A DNA stretch of 64,000 nt from Streptosporangium saharense (GCF_014203715.1 NZ_JACHJP010000006.1:186001-250000); one strand, 5' to 3'. Positions 33,444-42,326 are shown, counted from the stretch's first letter. Translations and numbers: made by a program. The notes: generated from the letters alone by a model not told the origin.

Positions 33444-34787
33444 ATGTCTGACGTTGACTTCGACATCGCGATCATCGGGGGCGGTCCCGCGGGATCCACG
33501 ATGGCCTCCTACCTGTCGCAGGCCGGGCTGTCCTGCGGTGTGTTCGAGAGCGCGATCTTCCCGCGTGAGCACGTGGGGGAGTCCCTGATCCCCGCGACCA
33601 CCCCCGTGCTGTCCGACATCGGCGCGCTGCCGAAGATCGAGGCCGCGGGCTTCCCCAGGAAGTACGGCGCCGCCTGGACCTCGGCGATCGACTCGAAGAT
33701 CCCCACCCTGGGCTTCGAGGTCTCCCACGGCTTCGGCACGGCCGAGATCGACTTCAGCGAGCGTGACCAGGCGGGGGTGAACCAGGACTACACCTACCAC
33801 GTGGACCGCGGGCTGTACGACCTGATCCTGCTGCAGCACGCCGAGTCGCTCGGCGCCAAGGTCTACGAGGGCATCCGCGTGCGCCGGGTCGACTTCTCCG
33901 AGCCCGAGCCCAAGCTGGTCTTCAGCATGGGCCGCAGGGAGACCGACATCCGGGCCAGGATGGTGATCGACGCCAGCGGGCGCAACACCTTCCTCGGCAG
34001 GCAGCTCAAGCTCAAGGTCTCCGACCCGGTGTTCAACCAGTACGCGGTGCACACCTGGTTCGACGGGCTCGACCGTGGCGCGCTGTCGGTCAGCAAGGAG
34101 CAGAGCGACTACATCTTCGTCCACTTCCTGCCCATCACCGACACCTGGGTGTGGCAGATCCCCATCACCGACACGGTCACCAGCATCGGGGTCGTCACCC
34201 AGAAGAAGCACTTCAGCGAGTCCGGGTCCGACTGGGAGACCTTCTTCTGGAGGTGCGTGGAGAGCCGCCCCGAGCTGGCCGAGGCGCTGCGCGCGAGCAA
34301 GCAGGTCAGGCCGTTCAAGCCCGAGGGCGACTACAGCTACGCCATGCGGGAGATCTGCGGCGACGGCTGGCTGATGATCGGCGACGCCGCCCGCTTCGTC
34401 GACCCGATCTTCTCCAGCGGCGTCAGCGTGGCCATGAACAGCGCCAGGATCGCCTCCTACGACATCCTCGCGGCGGCCGAACGGGGCGACTTCACCAAGC
34501 CCTCCTTCGCGAACTACGAGGGCAAGCTGCGCAACGCCGTGAGCAACTGGTACGAGTTCATCTCGATCTACTACCGCCTCAACATCCTGTTCACGGCCTT
34601 CGTGGCCGACCCGAGATACCGCCTCGACGTGCTGAAGATGCTCCAGGGCGACGTCTACGACGGCGGTGAGCCGGTCGCGTTGACCAAAATGCGAGAGATC
34701 ACCCGCCAGGTCGAGGAGAATCCTGATCATCTCTGGCACAAGCACCTCGGCACGCTGCGCGCCCCCAGTGCCGCGCCGCAGTTCTAG
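33444..34787 (+). CDS. Flavin-dependent halogenase (PltA-like, acts on pyrrolyl-S-PCP)
   Basis: A 447-residue FADH2-dependent halogenase. The dinucleotide motif GGGPAG is at residues 12-17, the halogenase signature WxWxIP is present as WVWQIP at 235-240, and the second signature FxxPxxSxG appears as FVDPIFSSG at 318-326. PltA has nearly the same length. The adjacent PltL-like PCP indicates chlorination or bromination of a carrier-bound pyrrole. The number and positions of halogens cannot be read. A partner flavin reductase is not in the window. ATG 33444 follows GAGGGGAAGG; an ATG 36 bases upstream lacks one. Relation to geranylgeranyl reductases was considered, but both signatures argue for halogenase. 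Confidence 0.92.
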   Translation: MSDVDFDIAIIGGGPAGSTMASYLSQAGLSCGVFESAIFPREHVGESLIPATTPVLSDIGALPKIEAAGFPRKYGAAWTSAIDSKIPTLGFEVSHGFGTAEIDFSERDQAGVNQDYTYHVDRGLYDLILLQHAESLGAKVYEGIRVRRVDFSEPEPKLVFSMGRRETDIRARMVIDASGRNTFLGRQLKLKVSDPVFNQYAVHTWFDGLDRGALSVSKEQSDYIFVHFLPITDTWVWQIPITDTVTSIGVVTQKKHFSESGSDWETFFWRCVESRPELAEALRASKQVRPFKPEGDYSYAMREICGDGWLMIGDAARFVDPIFSSGVSVAMNSARIASYDILAAAERGDFTKPSFANYEGKLRNAVSNWYEFISIYYRLNILFTAFVADPRYRLDVLKMLQGDVYDGGEPVALTKMREITRQVEENPDHLWHKHLGTLRAPSAAPQF

Positions 34788-34819
34788 CCGCAGTTCCGAA
34801 CGGAAGGACCGGTAGATCC

Positions 34820-36181
34820 GTGAAGAAGTTCATCCTGGCGGAGAACGACCTGCCCCAGCAGTGGTACAACATCCTGCCCGACCTGCCCACCCCGCTGCCG
34901 CCGTACCTCAACCCCGTCACCCACGAGCCGCTGCGCCCCGAGGACCTCGCGCCGCTGCTGCCGCAGGCGGTGATCGAGCAGGAGTTCTCCCCGGAGCGCT
35001 GGATCGACATCCCCGAGCAGGTTCGCGACATCTACCGGATGTGGCGGCCGAGCCCCCTGGTGCGGGCCGACCGCCTGGAGAAGGCGCTGGACACCCCGGC
35101 GAAGATCTACTTCAAGTACGAGGGCGTCTCGCCCGCGGGCTCGCACAAGCCCAACACCGCGATCCCGCAGGTCTACTACAACGCCAACGAGGGCGTACGG
35201 CGTCTCACGACGGAGACCGGCGCCGGGCAGTGGGGCTCGGCGCTGTCCTTCGCGGGCAGCCTGTTCGGCGTCGCCGTCACGGTCTACATGGTGCGTGCCT
35301 CCTACCACCAGAAGCCCTACCGCCGCTCGCTCATGCACACCTGGGGCGCCGAGGTCTTCCCGTCCCCGACCGAGCGCACCCAGGCGGGCCGCGACATCCT
35401 CGCCAAGGACCCCGAGTCGTCCGGCAGCCTGGGCATCGCCATCAGCGAGGCCGTCGAGGACGCCCTGGCCCACGACGACACCAAGTTCGCCCTCGGCTCG
35501 GCCATGAACCACGTGGTGCTGCACCAGACCGTCATCGGTCTTGAGGCCAAGCGCCAGCTGGAGATGGCGGGCGACTACCCCGACGTCGTGGTCGGGTGCG
35601 TCGGCGGGGGCTCCAACTTCTCCGGGCTGGTCTTCCCCTTCATGGCCGACCGGCTCTCCGGGGAGCGGCCGCAGACCAGGTTCGTCGCTGCCGAGCCCAC
35701 CGCCTGCCCGACGCTCACCCGGGGCACCTACACCTACGACTACCCCGACTCCGCGGGGCTCGGGCCGCTGCTGCCCATGCGCACGGTCGGCCACGGCTTC
35801 ATGCCCGCGCCCATCCACGCGGGCGGGCTGCGCTTCCACGGTGACGCCCCTACCCTGTGCGCGCTGCACGAGCAGGGCTACATCGAGGCCCGCGCCTACG
35901 AGCAGGGCGAGGTGTTCGCCGAGGCCGTCCGGTTCGCCAGGAGCGAGGGCTTCGTCATGGCGCCGGAGTCGTCGCATGCGCTGCGCGGCGCCGTGCAGGA
36001 GGCACTCGCGGCCAAGGAGGAGGGCCGCGAGCGCACCATCCTGTTCGGTCTGTCCGGGCACGGCCACTTCGACCTGGGCGCCTTCGACGCCTACCTGGCC
36101 GGTGAGCTGGAGGACTACACGATCCCCCAGGCCCAGCTCGACGAGGCGCTGAGCCAGCTGCCGAAGATCGCGAAGATCTGA
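34820..36181 (+). CDS. trpB2: Tryptophan synthase beta-like PLP enzyme (TrpB2)
   Basis: A 453-residue stand-alone TrpB2. The PLP Lys is K110 in GSHKPNTA, the catalytic Glu is E132 in ETGAGQWG, and the phosphate-binding loop is GGGSN at 262-266, so it should be active. TrpB joins a nucleophilic heteroarene to the aminoacrylate made from serine. No trpA, trpC or other tryptophan gene is nearby. It sits 32 bases after the halogenase and one base before the amidohydrolase. In this setting a halopyrrole is a plausible nucleophile, giving a pyrrolyl-alanine (inference). A housekeeping indole-salvage role is the alternative. The GTG start is supported by GGAAGGA upstream. Confidence 0.9.
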   Translation: MKKFILAENDLPQQWYNILPDLPTPLPPYLNPVTHEPLRPEDLAPLLPQAVIEQEFSPERWIDIPEQVRDIYRMWRPSPLVRADRLEKALDTPAKIYFKYEGVSPAGSHKPNTAIPQVYYNANEGVRRLTTETGAGQWGSALSFAGSLFGVAVTVYMVRASYHQKPYRRSLMHTWGAEVFPSPTERTQAGRDILAKDPESSGSLGIAISEAVEDALAHDDTKFALGSAMNHVVLHQTVIGLEAKRQLEMAGDYPDVVVGCVGGGSNFSGLVFPFMADRLSGERPQTRFVAAEPTACPTLTRGTYTYDYPDSAGLGPLLPMRTVGHGFMPAPIHAGGLRFHGDAPTLCALHEQGYIEARAYEQGEVFAEAVRFARSEGFVMAPESSHALRGAVQEALAAKEEGRERTILFGLSGHGHFDLGAFDAYLAGELEDYTIPQAQLDEALSQLPKIAKI

Positions 36182-36182
36182 G

Positions 36183-37169
36183 ATGGGCGGCGGCTGGATC
36201 GATGTGCACCACCACAGCTACCACCCGCCGCTGATCGCCGAGCTGCGCCGGAGAGGGGTGACGCACATGGCACCGGGCGTCCCCCTCCCCGAGTGGACGG
36301 TCGAGGACTCCCTGCGGGTGATGGACGCCAACGGCGTCCGGGCGGCGATCCTGTCGATACTCCTGCCGGACGCCGCGCTCGGCCAGGGCGCTTCCTCTCT
36401 GGTACGGCAGGCGAACGAGTGGTCGGCCGAGCTGGTGCGCGACTTCCCCGGCAGGTTCGGCGCCCTGGCCGTCCTGCCCCTGCCCGACGTCGAGGCGGCC
36501 CTGGCTGAGATCGAGTACGCGCTCGACGTGCTCGGCCTCGACGGGGTCGTCATGAGCGCGAGCCTGGCCGACGGCCGCTATCTGGGCGACCCGGCGTTCG
36601 CCCCGGTCTTCGACGAGCTCGACCGGCGCGGGGCCGTGGTCTTCGTCCACCCGAACCCGGCGTACCGGTGCGACTGCGTCGGCGGGCCGGGATTCGCCGC
36701 CAAGGTCCCGCCCCCGCTCGTCGACTTCGTCATGGACACCACGCGGGCGGTCGCCGACCTGCTCTTCGGCGGCACCCTCACCCGCTGCCGCGACATCCGG
36801 TTCGTCCTGGCCCACGCGGGCGGCACGGTGCCGTACCTGGCCTGGCGCCTGGAGCTTGCGGCGACCTGGGTGCTGCCCGGGGCGGGCGAGGTGGACGTGG
36901 CGGGTGAGCTGCGGCGGCTGTACTACGAGACGGCCCAGGCCGCCTCACCCGCGACGCTGGCCTGCCTGGCGGAGGTGACGGGCAGGGAGAACGTCCTGTT
37001 CGGCACGGACTTCCCGTTCATGCGGGACGCGGTCGTCGCCGAGACCCTGCGCCACCTGGCCGAGGCGGGACAGATCCCGTTCGAGGACAACACCCTGGCC
37101 CTGTTCCCCCGGCTGGCGGACAGGCTCGCCTCGGCGCGGGAAGGGGCCGCCGATGCCGCGCGCCTTTGA
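36183..37169 (+). CDS. Amidohydrolase-2 family metal enzyme (decarboxylase-like)
   Basis: A 328-residue TIM-barrel protein of the ACMSD/resorcylate decarboxylase family. Metal and catalytic positions are H9 and H11 (DVHHH), H156 (FVHPNP), H211 (LAHAGG) and D276 (GTDFPF). The family removes carboxyl groups from aromatic acids or hydrolyses related substrates. In this operon a pyrrole-2-carboxylate decarboxylase is a reasonable guess, producing a free halopyrrole for TrpB2. It starts one base after the trpB2 stop, so it is translationally coupled, and its end overlaps the MaoC-like gene by 17 bases. Confidence 0.85.
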   Translation: MGGGWIDVHHHSYHPPLIAELRRRGVTHMAPGVPLPEWTVEDSLRVMDANGVRAAILSILLPDAALGQGASSLVRQANEWSAELVRDFPGRFGALAVLPLPDVEAALAEIEYALDVLGLDGVVMSASLADGRYLGDPAFAPVFDELDRRGAVVFVHPNPAYRCDCVGGPGFAAKVPPPLVDFVMDTTRAVADLLFGGTLTRCRDIRFVLAHAGGTVPYLAWRLELAATWVLPGAGEVDVAGELRRLYYETAQAASPATLACLAEVTGRENVLFGTDFPFMRDAVVAETLRHLAEAGQIPFEDNTLALFPRLADRLASAREGAADAARL

Positions 37170-37584
37170 GGACTTCCAGGTCGGGGACGTCTTCGAACTG
37201 GGCAGCCAGAAGATCACCCATGAGGAGATCGTCGGGTTCGCCCGGATGTACGACCCGCAGCCCCGCCATCTCGACGACGAGGACCTCATCGCCAGCGGCT
37301 GGCACGTGACGGCGCTGTTCATGAGGCTCTACGCGGAGGGGGTCCTGCTGCACGCCGAGGCGGAGGTCTCTCCCGGTGTGGAGGAGCTTCGCTGGCTGCG
37401 GCCGGTCAGACCGGGGGACGTCCTGACCGGCAGGGCGACGGTCGTCGGGCTCGCGGCCTCCCTGTCCAGGCCTGACTGCGGCATCCTCCAGCAGCGCGGG
37501 GAGTTCCTCGACGCCCAGGACAGACCCGTCATGCGCATCACGTTCTACGGCCTGATGCGCAGGCGGGGGGCCGCAGGGCCGTAG
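37153..37584 (+). CDS. MaoC-like hot-dog fold protein, shortened
   Basis: A 143-residue MaoC-like protein. The hydratase dyad Asp...His is retained in YDPQPRH near residues 36-42, and the IASGWH helix follows. About eight residues normally found between these two (ending in an FGG motif) are missing, so the substrate tunnel should differ. Relatives hydrate enoyl thioesters, and other hot-dog proteins cleave thioesters. Because no thioesterase is present, it might release the pyrrolyl acid from the PCP (inference). It overlaps the preceding gene by 17 bases and ends the operon. Confidence 0.85.
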   Translation: MPRAFEDFQVGDVFELGSQKITHEEIVGFARMYDPQPRHLDDEDLIASGWHVTALFMRLYAEGVLLHAEAEVSPGVEELRWLRPVRPGDVLTGRATVVGLAASLSRPDCGILQQRGEFLDAQDRPVMRITFYGLMRRRGAAGP

Positions 37585-37590
37585 CGGTCC

Positions 37591-39066
37591 TCACACGACG
37601 ACCTGTACGGCGGGCGCCGGCCCGTGCCTGGCGATCTCCGACCAGGCACGGGCGAGCCGGTGGACGAGCTCGTCGAGGACCTCGGGGGAGAAGGTGAACG
37701 GCAGCCTGATGTGGTTGGCGTGCCCGCCGTCCGGGTCCATCACCGCGCCGGGCACTACGTCCACGCCGTGCCGTACCGCGACCTGGGCGAAGGCCATGGC
37801 GTCCACGCCGGGCAGCTCCACCCACAGGGCGCCGCCCCCGTCGGGGCGCTGCCAGCGCCAGCTCGGCAGCCGGTTCCGCAGCAGGGCGTCCATGTGGTCG
37901 AGCTGCAGCCCCAGCTCCTTGGACCGATCGGCGAGGATCCGGTCGAGACGGGGCATCAGCCTCGCCGCCAGAGCCTGGTCGATCACCGGGCTGCCGATGT
38001 CGGCCAGGACCTTGCGCCGGGAGAGCCGCTGCACGATCTCCGCGGGCCCGCGGACCCACCCGATCCGCAGGCCACCCCAGACGGCCTTGGCGAGCGAGCC
38101 GAGCGAGAGCATCTCCGTGCCCGGCGGCGCGTAGGCGGCCAGCGGCGCGGGCACGACCCCCGACTCGGGGTGGTAGGTCATGTAGGCGTTGTCCTCAAGG
38201 ACGGGCACCTCGTGCTCGGCGGCGAGTTCGGCGATCCTGCGCCTGCGCGCCGCCGACATGAGCACCCCGGTCGGGTTGTGGTAGGTCGGCATCACGTAGA
38301 GCAGCGAGGGCTTGCGCTCCCGCAGCACGGTGCCGAGCGTGTGGATCTCCGGGCCCTCCTCGTCGAGCGGCACGGTCACCAGACGCGCCCCCGCGGAGCG
38401 GAACACGTCCAGGCAGCCGGGCCAGTTGGGCGTCTCGACGATCACCGTCGCGCCCTGGCTGACGTACAGCTCCGTCGTCAGGACCAGGCCCTGGTGCGCG
38501 CCCGTGGTCACCACGACCTCGTCGTGCGCGGTCGGCAGGCCGTTCCTCGTCAGGTAGTCCGCGATGGCCTCACGCAGCTCGGGCAGCCCCGAGGGGTGGT
38601 AGCCGGGTCCAGACAACAGCTCGTCCAGGTCGTCGCGGACCAGCTCGCGCAGCGTGACGGCCAGTTCCGGCGCCGCCCCGCCCGCCGCGACCGCGACGGA
38701 GATCAGCTCGCCGGGCCCGTCGATCAGCCGCTGGAAGATCGTCATCGCGGTGCCGCCCGGCACCCGCCCGTCGGCGGTCGGCCTGGGCACCTTGACGTCC
38801 GAGGCGATCCTGGTGCCGCTTCCCTGACGGCTCGACAGCAGCCCCGCGCCCCGCAGCTCCTGGTAGGCCGCGACCACGGTCGCCCTGCTCACCTGGAGCG
38901 CCTCGCCGAGCCCGCGCTCGGAGGGCAGCCGGTCGTCGGGGAGCAGCAGCCCGTCCTCGACGGCCCGCGTCAGCGCGTCCGCCAGCTTGCGGTAGAGGGG
39001 CCCCCGGCCCGACGCCCAGTCACCGAGGAGCGCGACGATGTCACGTTCGGTGGAAATACGGTCCAT
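37591..39066 (-). CDS. MocR-type GntR/aminotransferase regulator
   Basis: A 491-residue fusion: a GntR winged helix (residues about 20-90, LPSERGLGEALQVSRATVVAAYQEL) joined to a class I aminotransferase-like domain. The PLP Lys lies in SLGSLAKAVWGGLRIGW, and the Asn and Tyr of the cofactor site are in YHNPTG and NAYMTY. Such proteins sense PLP or amino-acid adducts and regulate neighbouring genes. It converges on the MaoC-like gene with a 6-base gap and is divergent from a small membrane protein. Given a PLP enzyme in the cluster, it may be a second pathway regulator, though it could be unrelated. Confidence 0.88.
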   Translation of the reverse strand: MDRISTERDIVALLGDWASGRGPLYRKLADALTRAVEDGLLLPDDRLPSERGLGEALQVSRATVVAAYQELRGAGLLSSRQGSGTRIASDVKVPRPTADGRVPGGTAMTIFQRLIDGPGELISVAVAAGGAAPELAVTLRELVRDDLDELLSGPGYHPSGLPELREAIADYLTRNGLPTAHDEVVVTTGAHQGLVLTTELYVSQGATVIVETPNWPGCLDVFRSAGARLVTVPLDEEGPEIHTLGTVLRERKPSLLYVMPTYHNPTGVLMSAARRRRIAELAAEHEVPVLEDNAYMTYHPESGVVPAPLAAYAPPGTEMLSLGSLAKAVWGGLRIGWVRGPAEIVQRLSRRKVLADIGSPVIDQALAARLMPRLDRILADRSKELGLQLDHMDALLRNRLPSWRWQRPDGGGALWVELPGVDAMAFAQVAVRHGVDVVPGAVMDPDGGHANHIRLPFTFSPEVLDELVHRLARAWSEIARHGPAPAVQVVV

Positions 39067-39146
39067 TTGGTCCTCTACTGGATCTGGCCACTTGCCCCAA
39101 GCGTGCCAAGAATGGACGCAGTGGGCAATGGAAGTGGACTGGAAAA

Positions 39147-39398
39147 ATGACCAATTTTCTGTTTTTCCTGGCCGCGGCCGTGTTCCTGGCCGTGGTCGTA
39201 CCGCGCTACGGCGCGGACAGCCGCGACAGCCAGGACTGGCGACCCGCCGATCCCTATCCGCCGGAGCGCGCGGTCACCGCCGCCGTAACCGGCAGGCAGA
39301 CCGGGCGGGCGCGGGCCGGACGACGTACGCCACGGCGGAGGGCGACGACGGTAAGGGCGTCCGGCCCGCGCGGGACGATCGGGATACGCCACCCCTGA
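39147..39398 (+). CDS. Small single-span membrane protein
   Basis: An 83-residue protein with a hydrophobic N-terminal segment (residues 3-19) followed by a polar, then strongly Arg-rich cytoplasmic tail. Divergent from the MocR gene with an 80-base gap containing TGG-rich repeats, it could be its target. No family is recognised and no clear ribosome site is seen; moderate support only. Confidence 0.45.
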   Translation: MTNFLFFLAAAVFLAVVVPRYGADSRDSQDWRPADPYPPERAVTAAVTGRQTGRARAGRRTPRRRATTVRASGPRGTIGIRHP

Positions 39399-39440
39399 GC
39401 TCTCCGGGCTTCCCGTACGGCCGGGCCCTGCCGTGACGGG

Positions 39441-39719
39441 TCAGTCCGAGAGGGCCGAGGCGTTCAGCAGGCGTTCCAGGGAGTCGGCGACCCGCCGGAG
39501 CTCTCCCGCCCTCTCCTGGCCGTCCGGGGACCACAGGAAGAGCCATCCCTCCCTGGCCGGGGTGGCGAAGACGATCGTCTGCCTCAGGCTCTCCGGATGC
39601 CACACCCACAGCACCGGGTCGTCCCCGCCGACCATGCGGCTGCCCAGCCCTCGCTGGGACAACTCGGCGGACAGGGACCCAAGGTAGGTCAGGCGTTGCT
39701 GGCTGAACGTGCTGGTCAC
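39441..39719 (-). CDS. Conserved unknown small protein upstream of recA
   Basis: A 92-residue soluble protein with a predicted alpha/beta pattern (VLWVWHPESLRQTIVFATP, then WLFLWSPDG, then a C-terminal helix). The GTG at 39719 is preceded by GAGGTG at seven bases; the longer frame to 39845 has poor composition. It is divergent from recA and may share the control region. Function unknown. Confidence 0.65.
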   Translation of the reverse strand: MTSTFSQQRLTYLGSLSAELSQRGLGSRMVGGDDPVLWVWHPESLRQTIVFATPAREGWLFLWSPDGQERAGELRRVADSLERLLNASALSD

Positions 39720-39866
39720 GTCGGCACCTCGGGGTCGGCTGCCTTCAGGATCGCCCCAGGTCAGCCCCCTGACAACAGCCGTAGGGGAATTCTCGGAAAT
39801 GTCGCCTTCCGGATGGGGTTGGCCGTCTCGACAGGCCCGGGACATGTGTCGTCGTTGAGCCGCGCT

Positions 39867-39888
39867 CGAACAGTCGTTCGGCTATATT
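39867..39888 (+). promoter_or_regulatory. SOS (LexA) box and -10 element of recA
   Basis: The palindrome CGAAC-AGTC-GTTCG at 39867-39880 has the arms of the actinobacterial LexA box. Two bases later TATATT (39883-39888) fits a -10 hexamer, so LexA bound here would block the promoter. The recA ATG lies about 100 bases downstream. Confidence 0.85.
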
Positions 39889-39990
39889 GGACCCCGCCGA
39901 CGCTGCTCGGCGTGCTCTCCGGAAAATGTCGGTGGCACCCCGTAGCTTTCTGGCAACCGATCCAACCCGCGACCCTCCAGGGGGGCTCCC

Positions 39991-41085
39991 ATGGCAGCTA
40001 ACGACCGCGAGAAGGCGCTTGAGACCGCCCTCGCCCAGATCGAGCGGCAGTTCGGCAAGGGCTCCGTCATGCGTCTCGGCGACGACGCCCGCGCGCCCAT
40101 CGAGGTGATCCCGACCAGCTCCATCGCGCTCGATGTGGCCCTGGGCATCGGCGGTTTCCCGAGGGGCCGCATCGTCGAGGTCTACGGTCCCGAGTCCTCC
40201 GGCAAGACCACCGTCGCCCTGCACGCCGTGGCCAACGCCCAGCGGGCCGGTGGCATCGCGGCCTTCATCGACGCCGAGCACGCCCTCGACCCCGAGTACG
40301 CCAAGAAGCTCGGTGTCGACACCGACGCGCTGCTGGTCTCCCAGCCCGACACCGGTGAGCAGGCGCTTGAGATCGCCGACATGCTGATCCGCTCCGGCGC
40401 CGTCGACCTGCTGGTCATCGACTCGGTGGCAGCCCTGGTGCCGAAGGCCGAGATCGAGGGCGAGATGGGCGACAGCCACGTCGGCCTCCAGGCCCGCCTG
40501 ATGTCCCAGGCGCTGCGCAAGGTGGCGGGCGCGCTCAACAACACCGGCACCACCGCGATCTTCATCAACCAGCTCCGCGAGAAGATCGGCGTCATGTTCG
40601 GCTCGCCCGAGACCACGACCGGTGGAAAGGCGCTGAAGTTCTACGCCTCGGTCCGTCTCGACATCCGCCGCATCGAGACGCTGAAGGACGGCACCGAGGC
40701 CGTGGGCAACCGCACCCGCGTGAAGGTCGTCAAGAACAAGATGGCCCCGCCCTTCCGCGTGGCCGACTTCGACATCCTCTACGGCGTCGGCATCTCCCGC
40801 GAGGGCGGTCTGATCGACATGGGTGTCGAGCACGGCTTCGTCCGCAAGTCCGGCGCCTGGTACACCTACGAGGGCGACCAGCTCGGCCAGGGCAAGGAGA
40901 ACGCCCGTAACTTCCTGAAGAACCACCCCGACATCGCCAACGAGATCGAGAAGAAGATCAAGGAGAAGCTCGGCATCGGCCCGCGCCTGGACACCCCCGC
41001 GACCCCGCCGCCCGCCGCTCCTGCTCCCGCCGCCTCCTCGGGCCGTGGCTCCAAGGCCTCGACTCCCAAGCCGGGTGACGTCTGA
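39991..41085 (+). CDS. recA: Recombinase RecA
   Basis: A 364-residue RecA, the DNA strand-exchange and SOS co-protease protein. Walker A GPESSGKT, the MAW-like homopairing and L2 regions ([19 protein letters not shown] in outline) and the C-terminal domain are all present. No intein interrupts it, unlike in Mycobacterium tuberculosis. The last ~35 residues are a Pro/Ala-rich tail common in actinobacteria. GGGGGGCTCCC precedes the ATG. recX follows after 13 bases. Confidence 0.98.
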   Translation: MAANDREKALETALAQIERQFGKGSVMRLGDDARAPIEVIPTSSIALDVALGIGGFPRGRIVEVYGPESSGKTTVALHAVANAQRAGGIAAFIDAEHALDPEYAKKLGVDTDALLVSQPDTGEQALEIADMLIRSGAVDLLVIDSVAALVPKAEIEGEMGDSHVGLQARLMSQALRKVAGALNNTGTTAIFINQLREKIGVMFGSPETTTGGKALKFYASVRLDIRRIETLKDGTEAVGNRTRVKVVKNKMAPPFRVADFDILYGVGISREGGLIDMGVEHGFVRKSGAWYTYEGDQLGQGKENARNFLKNHPDIANEIEKKIKEKLGIGPRLDTPATPPPAAPAPAASSGRGSKASTPKPGDV

Positions 41086-41098
41086 TCCGGGCTGACCG

Positions 41099-41860
41099 AT
41101 GACGACGGGACCCGATTCCGGTCCGGCCGGTGAGGCCGGACCGCGGGACTGGGGTGCCTGGCCCGACTCCGAGGAGACCCGGCGGGGGCGGCGCGGCCGG
41201 GGTGCCCGGAGCGGGCGTGCCCGGGGCAGGCGCGCCGGACGCTTCGGAGAAGGGCGCGAAGAAGGCTCGGGGCAGGGGAGCGGCTTCCTGCCCGACGGCC
41301 CGGTCGAGGGGTCAGCGGCGGCCAGGGGGCCCGGTGCCGACCCGCAGGCGGTGGCGCGGGCGATCTGCCTGCGGTTGCTGACCATGGCGCCACGGACCCG
41401 GGCCCAGCTCGCCGAGGCGCTCCAGCGGCGCGAGGTGCCGCAGGAGGCCGCCGAGGCCGTGCTTGAGCGGTTCTCCGAGGTCGGCCTCATCGACGACGAG
41501 GCGTTCGCCGAGGCGTGGGTGACCTCCCGCCACGCGGGCCGGGGGCTGGCCAGGAAGGCCCTCGCCTCCGAGCTGCGCCACCGGGGGGTGGACGAGGACA
41601 TCGTCAAGGACGCGATCGAGCAGCTCGACCCCGAGCAGGAGGCCGAGACGGCACGCGCGCTGGTCATGCGCAAGCTGTCCTCGACCCGTGGCCTCGACCC
41701 GGCGGTCAGGACCAGGAGGCTGGCGGGCATGCTCGCCAGAAAGGGATACGGCCCCGGCCTGGCCTTCCGGGTGATCCGTGAGGCACTGGAGAGCGAGGAG
41801 GCGGACAATTTCCCCTCTTCATCCCCTTCCATGGAAGAACGCGATTATCCGGAAGACTGA
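41099..41860 (+). CDS. recX: RecX regulatory protein with basic N-terminal extension
   Basis: A 253-residue protein. The C-terminal ~170 residues form the three-repeat helical RecX fold (AICLRLLTMAPRTRAQL..., LIDDEAFAEAWV..., and the RRLAGMLARKGYGPGLAFRVI end). RecX caps RecA filaments and limits recombination. The first ~75 residues are a Gly/Arg-rich disordered extension that may bind DNA or RecA's acidic tail. It is co-transcribed with recA. Confidence 0.93.
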   Translation: MTTGPDSGPAGEAGPRDWGAWPDSEETRRGRRGRGARSGRARGRRAGRFGEGREEGSGQGSGFLPDGPVEGSAAARGPGADPQAVARAICLRLLTMAPRTRAQLAEALQRREVPQEAAEAVLERFSEVGLIDDEAFAEAWVTSRHAGRGLARKALASELRHRGVDEDIVKDAIEQLDPEQEAETARALVMRKLSSTRGLDPAVRTRRLAGMLARKGYGPGLAFRVIREALESEEADNFPSSSPSMEERDYPED

Positions 41861-42326
41861 CACGTATCCAGAAGCCCGCCCCGGAGTTTCGTGACCCTCG
41901 GTGTCCCTCCGATTTCGTACGGCTGCCGCCCCGGAGTTGACGGACATCGTCGCCGTTGACGGGCCGGGGCGACGAAACCCGGACTGCCAGGTCGGCGCGG
42001 TGCCCCGGCCGTGCCGTACGGGAGAAAGAGGAGCCTCTTCACGTTCGGGCGTTTCCCAGCGCCTCTTTGCTTGCCCGTTACCTCTTTGACGCTTAACCTC
42101 GACGGCAGTGAGGAGTTACTCCGCGCAGTGCGGATTGTCATAACGGTAAATTGCGGACGAACAAGCTTGATGGATGCGGGCAGGCGACAGGGCCGGTGGG
42201 ATGGGCTGATGCGGCGTCGCTCCCGGATCAACATATGTCCTGGTGATACCACCATGTGGACTTTCCGTGCCGTGCGTGTGACCCCTCGTGTCTTGCTATT
42301 GGCAACGCGAGGAGGGCGGGGCGCGC
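41861..42326. other. Geneless 466-base gap between recX and rny
   Basis: No convincing gene is seen. A GCCCCGGAGTT direct repeat occurs at about 41880 and 41930. A segment around 42070-42160 is lower in GC (TTTGACGCTTAACC, then ATAACGGTAAATT), and a TTGCTATTGG element at about 42293 is a candidate rny promoter. Confidence 0.5.

Noticed and set aside
33444-34787. Halogenase might be a geranylgeranyl reductase or other FAD monooxygenase
   Set aside because: Both halogenase signatures (WVWQIP and FVDPIFSSG) are intact and a PltL-like PCP gene is adjacent.
26598-39140. Integrase, transposase or att-site repeats bounding the pyrrole locus
   Set aside because: None was seen on either strand, so mobility is inferred only from gene order.
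39991-41085. Intein in recA as in Mycobacterium tuberculosis
   Set aside because: The frame is 364 residues with continuous RecA sequence and no splicing motifs.
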